From positions 1 through 64,000 of the forward strand of contig JAHJJD010000035.1 of NCBI GenBank assembly GCA_018822845.1: a DNA stretch of 64,000 bases. The letters run 5' to 3'. A program made the translations under genes and the position numbers. Below, piece after piece: positions 44,182 through 57,505 of the stretch. This stretch comes from Gammaproteobacteria bacterium. Its GTDB lineage: Bacteria > Pseudomonadota > Gammaproteobacteria > Thiotrichales > Thiotrichaceae. How positions within the stretch are numbered: position 1 is the first letter of the stretch; every line of letters starts with the position of its first letter. The notes below the pieces were generated by a model, which worked only from the letters and a program-made list of their open reading frames with translations, ran no database searches and was not told the DNA's origin.

Positions 44182-44684
44182 TCAGGATTGCGGCTTGATG
44201 GCCTGCAAACGCAGAATGATCAAGCGGACGGCTTCGTGGCGGAGTTGATCCTTGATGTCAGCCCCTTCGTCAGCAGTACCCAGTACATATTGGCCGTCGT
44301 AAACCTGGGAACGCTCAGCGCGCACGGAATATTCCCCAGCTTCATCCAGCCCCCGGGTTTTGACCCGGAAAACCACATTGATGCTATGAATGAATTCGCG
44401 CACCTGCCGGGTGGAAGAATATCCAGAGACTGAACGGCTTTCGCTCACATTAATGATGTTCAGGATGGTGGTGGCTTTTTGCTGATCCTGCCAGATGGTG
44501 GCACCGGCATCTTCCAGGCCAGCCTGTAAGGTAATACCAAAAGCACTGTGCTGATCAACGCCTTGCAGATAGACACCCTGCTGAATGACCGCTGGCAGGG
44601 GTTTGCTGCCACGCAGATGAAATGGCTCGCCGCCACACCCGGCGAGCCATACCAGCAAACCCATAACTACAAGCAGATGTTTCA

Positions 44685-44685
<1 letters not shown>
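44182..44685 (-). CDS. lptE: LPS-assembly lipoprotein LptE
   Basis: A 167-residue lipoprotein with lipobox LLVWLAGC, then LRGSKPLPAVIQQGVYLQG, typical of LptE/RlpB, which plugs the LptD translocon in the outer membrane. The start shares one base with the leuS stop, the conserved leuS-lptE order. holA, the usual next gene, is not present here. Confidence 0.9.
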
Positions 44686-47387
<2,702 letters not shown>

Positions 47388-47390
47388 CTA

Positions 47391-47993
47391 TCAAGAGCAA
47401 TTCTTCACACAGAACTGGTATGGCTTGACCGCACCGCCACAACTACTGTAGCACTGACGGTACTGATCGTCACATTTACATTCCTTGCTGCACGTAAGGT
47501 CACGGATACGGGCAGTTTCACCCGACAGGGTCGGCTGTTCCGGTGAGGCACCCGGCGATGTAGGAGGATTCATTGAGGGCAAGCTGTCATACTTCGAATG
47601 TTGGTGAAAACAGCTTTCTGCCTTTTGGCCATCACGCTCGCAAGTGAGGTGGAGCAGTTCCCGCTGCAATTGGCGCTGATGCAGTTCCATTTCGTAAAAG
47701 CGCTGGTCGGTTTCGTAGCGATCCATTTCACGTTTCCAGTCAGCCAGTTTTGCGTCGTATTCCCTGAGGCGCTCGGGAAGTTCGAGCCTGGCCTGCTGCT
47801 CTGCCCTGACACTGCATTGGTCGTATTGCCGTGTGCATTGCAGGTTGCACATACGACTCTTGCCCTCACACTGATTCAAACAGGAAAGGCCACCGGTACT
47901 GGCCGGGGGAGTGAGTTCATAACGGGTTTCGTATTCAGGGGCGCAGCCCGTCAGTAACAAGACCCCAAGCACAAGCCAGTACCAGTTTTTCAT
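47391..47993 (-). CDS. Cys-rich lipoprotein of unknown function
   Basis: A 200-residue protein with signal and lipobox LGVLLLTGC, then two Cys-rich clusters (CLNQCEGKSRMCNLQCTRQY near the N-terminus; CSKECKCDDQYRQCYSSCGG and CVKNC at the C-terminus), separated by a long charged helix (YDAKLADWKREMDRYETDQR). The paired CxxxC patterns suggest disulfides or metal binding in the periplasm. The second of two ATGs fits the GAGG ribosome site best. No family recognised. Confidence 0.7.
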   Translation of the reverse strand: MKNWYWLVLGVLLLTGCAPEYETRYELTPPASTGGLSCLNQCEGKSRMCNLQCTRQYDQCSVRAEQQARLELPERLREYDAKLADWKREMDRYETDQRFYEMELHQRQLQRELLHLTCERDGQKAESCFHQHSKYDSLPSMNPPTSPGASPEQPTLSGETARIRDLTCSKECKCDDQYRQCYSSCGGAVKPYQFCVKNCS

Positions 47994-48008
47994 CATTCAC
48001 CTCACAGA

Positions 48009-50300
48009 TTATTTGCGGGCACGGGCAAATGCCGCCGCCATTGCCGGGTTGACTGCTGTAACTGTCTCCCTGGCCGGTTTGGCAGGTTTTTGACTGCCCG
48101 TGGTTTTTCTTTCAGTGGATTGGACTGGTTTATGGCTAATCGGTTCCAGACGCATGGTCAGGGCAATGCGTTTACGCTGTACGTCGACCTCTTCCACCCG
48201 TACCTTGACTACATCGCCGGTACGCACGACTTCACGCGGATCCTTGACGAACTTGCTGGTGAGTTGCGAGATGTGTACCAGACCATCCTGATGCACGCCG
48301 ATGTCAACGAATGCGCCAAAGTTGGCAACATTGGTGACAACACCTTCCAGGATCATGCCGGGTTGCAGGTCACTGATGGCATTGACGCCTTCGCAGAAAG
48401 TCGCTGTAACGAATTCAGGACGCGGGTCACGCCCCGGCTTTTCCAGTTCAGTCAGAATGTCGCGGATCGTGGGCAAACCAAATTGTTCGGTCACGTAATC
48501 TGTTGGCTTGAGGTTGCGCACAAACTCACTGTTCCCCAGCAGAACCGGCAGTGGCTGCCGGTTGACTGCGGCAATCTGTTCCACCAGCGTATAGGCTTCC
48601 GGGTGAACGGAGGAAGCGTCCAGCGGATGTTCCCCATCACGGATACGCAGAAAACCTGCTGCCTGTTCGAAGGTTTTGGCTCCCAGACGCGGCACTTTCT
48701 TCAACTGTTCACGGTTACGGAAAGCGCCGTTGTCATTGCGGAACTGCACGATGTTTTCCGCCAAACCATTGTTGAGGCCGGAAACCCGCGCCAGCAGTGG
48801 AGCCGACGCCATATTCACATCTACCCCGACCGCATTTACGCAGTCCTCCACCACCGCATCCAGGGTTCGTGCCAGTTCCGGCTGGTTCACGTCATGCTGG
48901 TATTGGCCAACGCCGATGGATTTGGGATCAATCTTCACCAGTTCCGCCAGTGGGTCTTGCAGGCGGCGGGCAATGGAAACCGCACCACGCAAGGATACAT
49001 CCAGACCGGGGAATTCTTTCGCCGCCAGTTCGGAAGCGGAATAAACGGATGCGCCTGCTTCCGACACCACCAGTTTGGTCAGATTGAGTTCCGGATGACG
49101 TTTGATCAGATCAGCAGCCAACTGGTCAGTTTCCCGCGAAGCTGTGCCATTGCCAATGCTGATCAGGTCAACCTGAAGTTTACGGCACATATCAGCCAAT
49201 ACAGCAATAGACTGATCCCACTGCTTTTTCGGCACATGCGGGTAAATGGTGGCGGTATCCAGCAGTTTGCCAGTGGAATCGACCACCGCAACCTTCACCC
49301 CGGTACGCAAACCAGGGTCAAGCCCCATGGTGGCACGTGGCCCTGCCGGAGCGGCCAGCAGCAAATCCTTGAGATTGGCAGCGAATACCCGGATCGCTTC
49401 GGCTTCCGCCTGCTCACGCAAGCGCAGGTTGAGATCCACGCTCAGGCGGCTGTGCAGTTTGACTTTCCACGTCCAGCGCACGGTGTCAAGCAGCCAGCGG
49501 TCTGCCGCCCTGCCCTGATCACGGATGCTGAACGCAGCAGCAATCTTGTCTTCACAAGGATGGATTTGCCCTTCCGCAACATTGACATCCAGCTTGATGT
49601 CGAGGATGCCTTCATTGCGACCACGGAATAGCGCCAGCGCCCGGTGGGAAGGAATCTTGCCAATGGCTTCTGCATAGGCGAAGTAATCGGCAAATTTTTG
49701 ACCTTCCTGCTCCTTACCCGGAATGACACTGGATGTAAAACCACCCTGCTCCCACAGGTATTCGCGTAGTTGTCCGCTGAGTTCGGCATTTTCGGCGAAA
49801 TCCTCCATCAGGATTTGTCGTGCGCCATCCAGCACAGCCTTGGCGTCTGCAAATTCCATCTCGGGGTTCAGGTACTTCGCTGCTTCGGTTGCCGGGTCAA
49901 GCTGCGGGTCAGCAAGCAAGGCTTCCGCCAGCGGCTGGATACCGGCTTCGCGCGCAATCATTGCCTTGGTGCGGCGCTTGGGTTTGTAGGGCAGGTAAAT
50001 GTCTTCGAGTTCGGTACGGGTTTCCGCCTGCAATACTTGCTGTTCCAGTTCCACAGTCAGCTTGCCCTGCTCCCGGATGGAATTGAGCACGGTTTCGCGG
50101 CGCTTCTCCAGTTCTCGCAGGCTACCCAGACGGGTTTCCAGATAACGTAGTTGCGTGTCGTCCAGCCCACCGGTTTTTTCCTTGCGGTAACGGGCGATGA
50201 AGGGAACGGTGGAACCTTCGTCCAGCAGTTCGACAGCGGCTACCACCTGCGTTTCCCTGACTGACAGTTCGGCAGCAATACGTGACAGAATACTTTGCAT
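48009..50300 (-). CDS. tex: Tex-family RNA-binding transcription accessory protein
   Basis: A 763-residue Tex protein: [20 protein letters not shown] (N-terminus), YqgF-like nuclease fold ([17 protein letters not shown]), helix-hairpin-helix ([17 protein letters not shown]) and a C-terminal S1 domain ([20 protein letters not shown]). Tex binds nucleic acids and affects transcription and toxin expression in some species. The start at 50300 follows family alignment. Confidence 0.95.
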   Translation of the reverse strand: MQSILSRIAAELSVRETQVVAAVELLDEGSTVPFIARYRKEKTGGLDDTQLRYLETRLGSLRELEKRRETVLNSIREQGKLTVELEQQVLQAETRTELEDIYLPYKPKRRTKAMIAREAGIQPLAEALLADPQLDPATEAAKYLNPEMEFADAKAVLDGARQILMEDFAENAELSGQLREYLWEQGGFTSSVIPGKEQEGQKFADYFAYAEAIGKIPSHRALALFRGRNEGILDIKLDVNVAEGQIHPCEDKIAAAFSIRDQGRAADRWLLDTVRWTWKVKLHSRLSVDLNLRLREQAEAEAIRVFAANLKDLLLAAPAGPRATMGLDPGLRTGVKVAVVDSTGKLLDTATIYPHVPKKQWDQSIAVLADMCRKLQVDLISIGNGTASRETDQLAADLIKRHPELNLTKLVVSEAGASVYSASELAAKEFPGLDVSLRGAVSIARRLQDPLAELVKIDPKSIGVGQYQHDVNQPELARTLDAVVEDCVNAVGVDVNMASAPLLARVSGLNNGLAENIVQFRNDNGAFRNREQLKKVPRLGAKTFEQAAGFLRIRDGEHPLDASSVHPEAYTLVEQIAAVNRQPLPVLLGNSEFVRNLKPTDYVTEQFGLPTIRDILTELEKPGRDPRPEFVTATFCEGVNAISDLQPGMILEGVVTNVANFGAFVDIGVHQDGLVHISQLTSKFVKDPREVVRTGDVVKVRVEEVDVQRKRIALTMRLEPISHKPVQSTERKTTGSQKPAKPARETVTAVNPAMAAAFARARK

Positions 50301-50603
50301 ACGAAACTCATTGTTGTGATGAATGGGGCGCATAATAACAAAGCCGTCCAGAAGGGCAAATTATCCAGCCCGCCAAAGCAGCAGGTTGTAGCCAGATTCT
50401 GGCGCAGATCATGGAGAAAATCCGGTAGAAGGATATAAGCATTTATTCATAATTTGATTAGATATGCTTATTAAAATATTTAATATATTTATTTGTGGTT
50501 TTTTTTTATTCGCATGCGATAATGGGTTCGAGCTTACTTTTTGGTCGGCTCATTTGTCATTTGGGTAGTCTGTCAACTTGGGTTTTTCTTAGAAGGTCTT
50601 CAC
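50301..50603. other. AT-rich intergenic region
   Basis: About 300 bp without a gene, separating divergent tex and a DUF1877 gene. It is strongly AT-rich from 50430 to 50515, with a TAAGCAT/ATGCTTA inverted repeat (50437-50471) and a T8 run near 50502. It probably holds both promoters. An AGAAGG ribosome site lies 7 bp before the ATG at 50604. Confidence 0.5.
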
Positions 50604-51185
50604 ATGGGCGTGTGTCTGGACATCTCTAGTATTAGCGATTCAAACGTGGGAGTATTAATTGATCACCCGCGACTTATATGGAATATTATTTCTCCACAGC
50701 ATGCAAATATCCTCACAACTCGGAGTGAGCATTCGCTAGCAGCGTTACCTCCTCCAGCTGAACCATTTGCATTACGTGCCTTTGAACCTGAAGCACATGT
50801 CCTCAAGACATCGCTGGGCAAATATTGGCACGGAATTCACTACCTGTTGTGCAGGAAAGTCTGGAGTGGGGCACTACCGGACGCATTCCTGGTCGACGGG
50901 GGGACATTTGTTGGGGACGTGGATATTGGCTACGGGCCTGCCCGTGTTTTCACAGCAGAAGAAGCGGAAGAAATCGCCGAATCCCTGCTACAGAAAACCC
51001 GGCGTGACCTTATCCGTAATTTTGATTCAAACCTGATGCTTGATTACGATATTTACCCTCAGGTTTGGGAAGAAGAAACGGCTCTGACGTCTTGCCTGAA
51101 TCTTTTCGATAGCTTGCAAGCGTTTCTGCAAAAGATTCGCGAGAACCGGCTCGGAATGGTCGTGTATCTGACCCGCAAGAACTGA
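50604..51185 (+). CDS. DUF1877 (YfbM-like) protein
   Basis: A 193-residue protein. The ATG at 50604 (MGVCLDISSISDSNVGVLI) is supported by AGAAGG upstream. The layout DKYWHGIHYLL-like (here LGKYWHGIHYLLCRKVW), FLVDGGTFVGDVDIGYGPAR and FTAEEAEEIAESL is typical of DUF1877. Function unknown; such genes are often found as scattered immunity-like or single accessory genes. It is followed by a strong hairpin. Confidence 0.8.
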   Translation: MGVCLDISSISDSNVGVLIDHPRLIWNIISPQHANILTTRSEHSLAALPPPAEPFALRAFEPEAHVLKTSLGKYWHGIHYLLCRKVWSGALPDAFLVDGGTFVGDVDIGYGPARVFTAEEAEEIAESLLQKTRRDLIRNFDSNLMLDYDIYPQVWEEETALTSCLNLFDSLQAFLQKIRENRLGMVVYLTRKN

Positions 51186-51190
51186 ACGAA

Positions 51191-51224
51191 AACCTCTGGT
51201 CTGCTCCATGCAGAGCCAGAGGTT
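51191..51224. terminator. Bidirectional hairpin between DUF1877 gene and RND operon
   Basis: AACCTCTGG (51191) pairs with CCAGAGGTT (51224), with inner CTGC/GCAG. It lies between two converging genes and could stop both. There is no long T-run. Confidence 0.55.
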
Positions 51225-51263
51225 CCGTCAGATTGAACGAGGTAGAAAGGCGGAACCCCGTAA

Positions 51264-54200
51264 TCAGGTTCTGCCTGTGATGCTGTGCAAGCGACCCCGT
51301 GCATACATATAGTACATCAACGGAATCAGCACCAGCGTCAAAACGGTTGATACCAGTATCCCGAAGATCAGCGATACCGCCAATCCACCAAAGATCGGGT
51401 CATCAATGATAAAGAATGCGCCAACCATGGCCGCCAATGCGGTCAAGGCAATCGGCTTGGCACGTACTGCGCTGGAATTAATCACGGCCTCTTTCAACGC
51501 CATCCCGGCCCTTACCTGCTCATTGATGAAATCCACCAGCAGGATCGAGTTACGCACGATAATCCCCGCCAGCGCAATCATGCCGATCATGGAAGTCGCG
51601 GTGAATTGCGCCCCCAGCAAGGCATGCCCTGGCATCACGCCAATGATGGTCAGCGGAATTGGCGACATTATGACCAGTGGAACCATATACGACCTGAACT
51701 GCGCCACAATCAGCAGGAAGATCAGGATCATCCCCACCCCGTAGGCAATACCCATGTCGCGGAAGGTTTCGTAAGTTACCTGCCATTCACCATCCCACTT
51801 CATGCCGTACAGGTACGGGTCATCCGGCTGGGCAATGAAATGCTGGTTGACCGGGTTGTCATACACCGATAGCTGTTTGATGCCAGAGAAAATGCCGAAC
51901 ATCCCATACAGCGGGCTGTCAGTAGCACCCGCCATGTCACCCGTGACATAAACAACCGGCAGCAAATCCTTGTGATAGATGGAATGTTCACGGGTGGTTT
52001 CCTGCACACTCACCAATTCAGACATCGGCACCAGTTCACCTGACTGGCTGCGTACCCGCAGGGCAAGCACGGAATCCATCTTGTCTTTCAGCTCAAGCGG
52101 AAATTCAACACGGATCGGTACTGCATACTTGATGCCTTTGCCATGCAGGAACACGACATCTTCACCTTTCAGCACGGTATCCACTGCCGAAGCGATGACA
52201 TCCTGTGATACGCCCAGCAAAGCAGCCTTGCGACGGTCAACCTGTACCACCAGGCGCTTTTGCGGGTATTCCACGCTGTCGTCGATGTCCACGATGTCAG
52301 CCGTTTGCTCGAATACGCCGCGAATCTGTTTCGCCACGGCAATCTGCCCCGGATAATCCAGCCCATAGACTTCCGCCACAATGGGCGACATGACCGGTGG
52401 GCCAGGCGGCACTTCCACGACTTTCACATTGGCGTCATGCTTTTTGGCAATTTCCTGCAAGTGCGGGCGCACATCCAGCGCAATCGCATGGCTTTGGCGC
52501 TCACGACCATGTGAATCGGTCAGGTTGACCTGGATGTCACCGACATTCGAGCCTTCGCGCAGATAGTACTGGCGCACCAGACCGTTGAAGTTGATCGGCG
52601 CGGCTGTTCCTGCGTAAATCTGGTAGTCGCTAACCTCATCCACCTTGCCCAGATAATCCGCCATCTCGTTGAGGACACGGGAAGTCTGCTCCAGTGTGGT
52701 GCCTTCCGGCATGTCCAGCACCACCTGAAATTCCGACTTGTTGTCGAATGGCAGCATTTTCAGCACCACCAGCTTGACCACTGCCAGCGAAGCCGACAGG
52801 ACGATCAGCAAAGTAATCACCGCAAACAGCGTAGTACGGCGCTTGCCACCTTTTTCTTCATCCAGGAACGGCGACATGATGCGCGTGAAAAAGTTGTTCA
52901 GCTTGTTGTCTTTTCCAGCCTGGTGCGCATGGTGGCTGAAATCGACCTTGCCCAGCATCTTGCCAGTCATCCACGGCGTCACCACGTAGGCCACTGCCAG
53001 TGAAATCAGCATCCCCATACTCGCATTGATCGGAATCGGCGACATGTACGGCCCCATCAGGCCGGAAACAAACGCCATTGGCAGCAAGGCCGCAATAACG
53101 GTAAAGGTCGCCAGAATGGTCGGCCCACCGACTTCATCCACCGCCAGCGGAATAACTTCCAGCAGTTTCTTGCCGCCCTGTTGCATATGCCGGTGAATGT
53201 TTTCCACCACCACGATCGCATCGTCGACCAGAATGCCGATGGAGAAAATCAGCGCGAACAGCGACACCCGGTTGAGGGTAAAACCATATGCCCACGACGC
53301 AAACAGCGTCACCGCCAGGGTAATAACCACTGCCGCGCCCACGATCAGGGCTTCCCGCCAGCCCAATGCCCACCAGATCAGCAGGGCAACCGCAATGGTT
53401 TCGATGATCAGTTTGTGGATCAGCTTTTCGGACTTGGCTTGCGCGGTTGCACCATAGTTGCGCGTGACGGTGACATTCACACCTTCCGGCACAAAGGTTC
53501 CGCGCAGTTTCTCAAAACGGTCGATCACGCTATTGGCGATGTCCACCGCATTGGTACCCGGCTGTTTGGCGACTGCGATGGTTACCGCAGGAGTACGCAC
53601 ACCAGCAGTCAGCCCCTTGTGTTCCGCGCCTGCACCGGTGCCATAACTAACGTATGCTTGCGGCGAATCCGCAGTGCGTTTCACTTCCGCCACATCGCTG
53701 AGGAACACCGGTTTACCGTCAAAAACCCCGACCATCAACTCGCCGACTTCGGATGCATCCATCAGGAACGTCCCGGCCTGCACCTGGATTTCCTCATTGT
53801 TGCTGACCAGTGAAACCGCATCGCGGGCAGAATTGCTGGCTTGCAATGCATTGCGTAAATCGGACAGGGAAATGCCGTGGCCAGCGAGTTTCTCCGCATC
53901 CAACAACACATGCACCACCTGCTGCGGCCCGCCAATGGTGTAAATATCGCGCGAACCGGGCACGCGCTTGAGTTCTGATTCGATCGCGTGCGCTACCTGA
54001 TTAAGCTCATAAGCCCCCCGTTTGTCGTCTTCCGTCCACAGGGTCAGCGCCACAATCGGCACATCGTCAATGCCCTTCGGCTTGATCAGCGGCGTACCGA
54101 CGCCAAGGCTCTGCGGCAACCAGTCCTGATTGGAAGCGACCTTGTTATACAGACGCACCAGCGCCGCAGTACGGTCTTCGCCAACTTTGTACTGCACAGT

Positions 54201-54497
54201 CAACACGGACATACCGGGCATCGAGGTGGAATAGATGTGTTCCAGCCCCTCGATTTCAGACAGCACCTGTTCGGCGGGGGTACTGACCAGACTTTCCACC
54301 TGTTCCGCACTTGCGCCGGGAAATGCTATGAAAACGTTGGCAAAGGTCACGTTGATCTGCGGGTCTTCCTCACGCGGCGTCACCATCACGGCAAACAGCC
54401 CCAGCAGCAAACCGACCAGTGCCAGCAGTGGTGTGATTTCCGTGGTCAGGAATTTTTTCGCAATCCCGCCGGAAATGCCCAGCTTTGGCTCATTCAT
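51264..54497 (-). CDS. RND efflux transporter permease
   Basis: A 1077-residue inner-membrane RND pump of the AcrB/acriflavin-resistance superfamily. The start region PREEDPQINVTFANVFIAFP and the proton-relay helix SIGILVDDAIVVVENIHRHM are diagnostic; a further conserved block is AGIIVRNSILLVDFINEQV. About 12 membrane helices and two large periplasmic loops are visible. It overlaps the adaptor gene by 8 bp. No outer-membrane TolC-like gene is adjacent. Confidence 0.95.
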   Translation of the reverse strand: MNEPKLGISGGIAKKFLTTEITPLLALVGLLLGLFAVMVTPREEDPQINVTFANVFIAFPGASAEQVESLVSTPAEQVLSEIEGLEHIYSTSMPGMSVLTVQYKVGEDRTAALVRLYNKVASNQDWLPQSLGVGTPLIKPKGIDDVPIVALTLWTEDDKRGAYELNQVAHAIESELKRVPGSRDIYTIGGPQQVVHVLLDAEKLAGHGISLSDLRNALQASNSARDAVSLVSNNEEIQVQAGTFLMDASEVGELMVGVFDGKPVFLSDVAEVKRTADSPQAYVSYGTGAGAEHKGLTAGVRTPAVTIAVAKQPGTNAVDIANSVIDRFEKLRGTFVPEGVNVTVTRNYGATAQAKSEKLIHKLIIETIAVALLIWWALGWREALIVGAAVVITLAVTLFASWAYGFTLNRVSLFALIFSIGILVDDAIVVVENIHRHMQQGGKKLLEVIPLAVDEVGGPTILATFTVIAALLPMAFVSGLMGPYMSPIPINASMGMLISLAVAYVVTPWMTGKMLGKVDFSHHAHQAGKDNKLNNFFTRIMSPFLDEEKGGKRRTTLFAVITLLIVLSASLAVVKLVVLKMLPFDNKSEFQVVLDMPEGTTLEQTSRVLNEMADYLGKVDEVSDYQIYAGTAAPINFNGLVRQYYLREGSNVGDIQVNLTDSHGRERQSHAIALDVRPHLQEIAKKHDANVKVVEVPPGPPVMSPIVAEVYGLDYPGQIAVAKQIRGVFEQTADIVDIDDSVEYPQKRLVVQVDRRKAALLGVSQDVIASAVDTVLKGEDVVFLHGKGIKYAVPIRVEFPLELKDKMDSVLALRVRSQSGELVPMSELVSVQETTREHSIYHKDLLPVVYVTGDMAGATDSPLYGMFGIFSGIKQLSVYDNPVNQHFIAQPDDPYLYGMKWDGEWQVTYETFRDMGIAYGVGMILIFLLIVAQFRSYMVPLVIMSPIPLTIIGVMPGHALLGAQFTATSMIGMIALAGIIVRNSILLVDFINEQVRAGMALKEAVINSSAVRAKPIALTALAAMVGAFFIIDDPIFGGLAVSLIFGILVSTVLTLVLIPLMYYMYARGRLHSITGRT

Positions 54498-55587
54498 CGT
54501 GTTTGACCCCCGCTGTCTGCTGTTTCAGGAATATGGCTGCCTGTACCGGGTCGAGCGCGATGGTTTCACCAGCATCCAGACCAGCCAGCACGCTGATGTT
54601 GTTCTCATCCAGCTTGCGCCCCAGACGAATCTGACGCAGGGATGGCAGGCCATCGGCATTGATCACGTATACGCCAATGACCTCGCTGCGCACCACTACG
54701 GCGCTTTCCGGCACACTGACGACGCCTTCCTGCTGCCCCATGACAAACGCAACCTTCACGAACATGCCGGGAAACAGGTCTTTAGTACCTTCAGCAAGAT
54801 CGATCCGCACCTTGAATGCGTTGGTTTTGGGGTCGGCGTAAGGGAAGAATGTCAGGGTCCTGACCGGTAATGACTTGTAGGAACCGTCCTGGAAAACGAA
54901 GGCTTTCTTTTCCTTGCGCACCTGGGTAATCAGGCGCTGCGGCACTTCCACAATAACGCGCATTTCATTGAGGGAAATGCCAGTCATGATTGGCGTGCCC
55001 GGATTCACGGTTTCACCCAGTTCCACATGACGCTTGGTGACGATGCCGCCGTATGGCGCAACCAGTGTGGTGTAACCAAGTTGTTCGCCAGCCTGGGTCA
55101 CTTGTGCCTTTGCCGCCGCCAGACGCGCTTCCGCTGCTTTCAAACCGGCTTCCGCAGCATCGTAATCAGCTTTTGGCACCAGTTTCCTGGCGTAAATTTC
55201 ACTGATACGCTGGAAATCAGTCTGTGCTTCCTTGTAGCGCGCCTGCGCCTCATCCAGTGAAGCCCGTGCCTGCTGCATGCCCGCTTCCTGGGTTTTGGAC
55301 TTGATGCGGGCAATGGTGCTGCCCTGCTCGACGAAATCATCCACATCGTAGAACAGTTTCTCGATGACCCCACTGGTTTGCGCAGAAATGGTGCTTTGAT
55401 TGACAGCTTCCACATGCCCATCCAGATAATGCAAGGCTGGTGCCGTACTGGCCTCTGCCTTGACGGTCTGCAAACTGGTTGCGGCCTGCTGTTGTTCAGC
55501 GACTTGCTGCGTTTCTTCCATCTGGCTACCGCAAGCAGACAACACAGACATTCCGACAACCAGTACCCACAGTTTTAATTGTTTCAT
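54490..55587 (-). CDS. RND efflux periplasmic adaptor
   Basis: A 365-residue HlyD/MFP-family lipoprotein: lipobox MSVLSAC, barrel-sandwich hybrid (GHVEAVNQSTISAQTSGVIE, GYTTLVAPYGGIVTKRHVEL), an alpha-helical hairpin between, and beta-barrel domains. The ATG at 55587 (MKQLKLWVLVVG) was chosen over an upstream TTG. It couples the pump to an outer-membrane channel. Confidence 0.93.
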   Translation of the reverse strand: MKQLKLWVLVVGMSVLSACGSQMEETQQVAEQQQAATSLQTVKAEASTAPALHYLDGHVEAVNQSTISAQTSGVIEKLFYDVDDFVEQGSTIARIKSKTQEAGMQQARASLDEAQARYKEAQTDFQRISEIYARKLVPKADYDAAEAGLKAAEARLAAAKAQVTQAGEQLGYTTLVAPYGGIVTKRHVELGETVNPGTPIMTGISLNEMRVIVEVPQRLITQVRKEKKAFVFQDGSYKSLPVRTLTFFPYADPKTNAFKVRIDLAEGTKDLFPGMFVKVAFVMGQQEGVVSVPESAVVVRSEVIGVYVINADGLPSLRQIRLGRKLDENNISVLAGLDAGETIALDPVQAAIFLKQQTAGVKHDE

Positions 55588-55637
55588 GGCATACTTACCT
55601 AAAAGCAAAATTAGAATTTAACCTATCCTAACAAAGA

Positions 55638-55657
55638 ATATTAGAAAATACTAATAT
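55638..55657. promoter_or_regulatory. Operator-like palindrome before the RND operon
   Basis: ATATTAG-AAAATA-CTAATAT in an AT-rich stretch, 50 bp upstream of the adaptor start and 36 bp upstream of the divergent DUF4124 gene. Its form suits a winged-helix repressor; no regulator gene is adjacent. Confidence 0.45.
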
Positions 55658-55692
55658 ATAGCTTGAATATAACAAAACAAGGTGACAGACCA

Positions 55693-56340
55693 ATGAAACA
55701 GGCAATTTGCATACCAATTCTGCTGATGGGCGCATTATTCGCCTCAGCCAGTGCCCACGCCGAGATGTACAAGTGGACTGACAAGAGTGGTAAAACCCAC
55801 TACACCGCGACCCCGCCCCCCGCAGACGCCAAAGGCAAAGACATCGAAGACGACATCAGGCTGTCTACCGGCAAGCTGGGCAACACGCCTGCACAGGCTG
55901 AAGCTGCACAAGCCCCCACAGATGAAATGGAAAAAGCCCGCGAGGATGGTGAAAAAAGCGAGGAAAAGCACCGTGATTTCTGCCAGCAACAATCCGACGC
56001 TTACAAGCAGATGACCGCCAATTCCCTGATCAAATGGAAAGATGCACAAGGCGAACGTTTCCTCACAGCGGAAGAAAAAAGCAAAAAAATGCAGGAAATC
56101 GAGAAGAATATCGAAAGCATGTGCAATCCGGAAATGTTTGGCAGCACACCTGAGCATCAAACCAGCGGAACGGAGGCCATAGCAGGCAAGGATGATTCAA
56201 GCGGGACAGAAAGCCTTTCACTCAGCGGTGGCAAGGCTGGCAGTACCGGTGAAGCTGGTGCAACAGGTAACGGTTCGGCCACATCGGGAAGCGATGCAGA
56301 CAGTGCACCCGTCGGCAGCATGCCGCCTGCCACCAACTAG
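55693..56340 (+). CDS. DUF4124-domain periplasmic protein
   Basis: A 215-residue protein with a signal peptide (ICIPILLMGALFASASAHA) followed directly by a DUF4124 domain (EMYKWTDKSGKTHYTATPPP). The middle is charged and helical (MEKAREDGEKSEEKHRDFC, EEKSKKMQEIEKNIESMC); the tail is Gly/Ser/Thr-rich and low in complexity. The ATG at 55693 is at the signal peptide; a longer frame exists upstream. Function unknown. Confidence 0.8.
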   Translation: MKQAICIPILLMGALFASASAHAEMYKWTDKSGKTHYTATPPPADAKGKDIEDDIRLSTGKLGNTPAQAEAAQAPTDEMEKAREDGEKSEEKHRDFCQQQSDAYKQMTANSLIKWKDAQGERFLTAEEKSKKMQEIEKNIESMCNPEMFGSTPEHQTSGTEAIAGKDDSSGTESLSLSGGKAGSTGEAGATGNGSATSGSDADSAPVGSMPPATN

Positions 56341-56359
56341 GAAAGGCGCAGGCTACCCG

Positions 56360-57286
56360 CTACTCCCGCAAATAGCCCAGATTTTTCAGCGCAAACGCTT
56401 GGGGCTGAATCTGCAAGGCAGCCCACGCCGACATATCGCGGCAAGTATTGCCTTCCAGCAACATCACGATCTGGTCGCGGGTAATGGGGAACCAGGCATG
56501 CCCATCCAGCACGCCAGCCACCAGCTTGATGATATCAGCCGGGGCTGGCAGCATCAGTTTACCGCTACGCCCGGATGCTTCCGCAAGGGTCTGGATAATG
56601 GCTTTCCAGCTAAGTGCGTCTGGCCCACACAAGGTGTAGGTCTGACCATTGGCTGAAGGATTCACCAGCGCGGTTACAAACGCAGTTGCGACATCCTTCA
56701 CATGCACCGGAGCCATGTGGAATTTGCCCGCCTGGGTCACGTTCAGACCTGCGAAAAACAGGGGTGCGGGAATCGGTGGCTTTACCAGTTCATGCTGCAA
56801 TTGGGTGCAGAATTCCATCTTGCCACGCGGATCGCCGAAAATGACCGAGGGGCGAAATATCGTCCACTCCAGTCCAGATGCTTTCACACATGCCTCTGCG
56901 CGGTACTTGCTATCCTGATAGCGTGTACCGCCTGGTTTGACGCCGTTGGCACTCATCAGGACGAAATGTTTCACGCCCTGTTTTTGCGCCGCTGCCACGG
57001 TTCGTTCCACCCCGTTGTACTGCGAGTCCTCGAAGGTAATACCCCTGGCCGGGAATTCGCGCAGGATACCAATCAGATAAATGACGGCATCCGCCCCTTG
57101 CAGGCAACGTTCCAGCGCTACGGGGCTGGAGACATCGCCTGCAACGCTTTCACAACGCTCCGCCTGAACCAGTTTGCCTTCGCTGCCCGGACGCACCAGC
57201 ACTCGAGGCACATGCCCTGCTTCCAGCAAGGCATCAATGATGTAGGAGCCGACGAAACCGGTTCCTCCAATAATGCCGACTTTCAT
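56360..57286 (-). CDS. NAD(P)-binding NmrA/NDUFA9-like protein
   Basis: A 308-residue short-chain-type Rossmann protein with GIIGGTGFVGSYIIDALLEA as nucleotide-binding start, AVIYLIGILREFPARGITFE, and VHVKDVATAFVTALVNPSA. It resembles the complex-I NDUFA9-like and NmrA families. The catalytic Tyr-x3-Lys appears as YQDSKYRAE. It may take part in quinone or lipid metabolism, but the substrate is unknown. Confidence 0.85.
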   Translation of the reverse strand: MKVGIIGGTGFVGSYIIDALLEAGHVPRVLVRPGSEGKLVQAERCESVAGDVSSPVALERCLQGADAVIYLIGILREFPARGITFEDSQYNGVERTVAAAQKQGVKHFVLMSANGVKPGGTRYQDSKYRAEACVKASGLEWTIFRPSVIFGDPRGKMEFCTQLQHELVKPPIPAPLFFAGLNVTQAGKFHMAPVHVKDVATAFVTALVNPSANGQTYTLCGPDALSWKAIIQTLAEASGRSGKLMLPAPADIIKLVAGVLDGHAWFPITRDQIVMLLEGNTCRDMSAWAALQIQPQAFALKNLGYLRE

Positions 57287-57505
57287 GGATCAAACTCCCG
57301 ATGATGAGCGGGGCATTATCTCACCCCTGGCTACCGTGACTGGAATACTTGCACCCAGGCAAGGGCAATACAATCTTCCCGCCTTACCTGCGGGATAACC
57401 CTGAACTAACACAGCATAAGTACGGAATACCCCCCAATTGCATTGTTTTTCACCCCACCTAAAATAGCCGGGTAAAACAATTTCAACCCCAAGGAGAAAA
57501 CTGTC

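Noticed and set aside
48090..49631. A 513-codon open frame antisense to tex
   Set aside because: Shadow of a well-conserved Tex protein; no domain.
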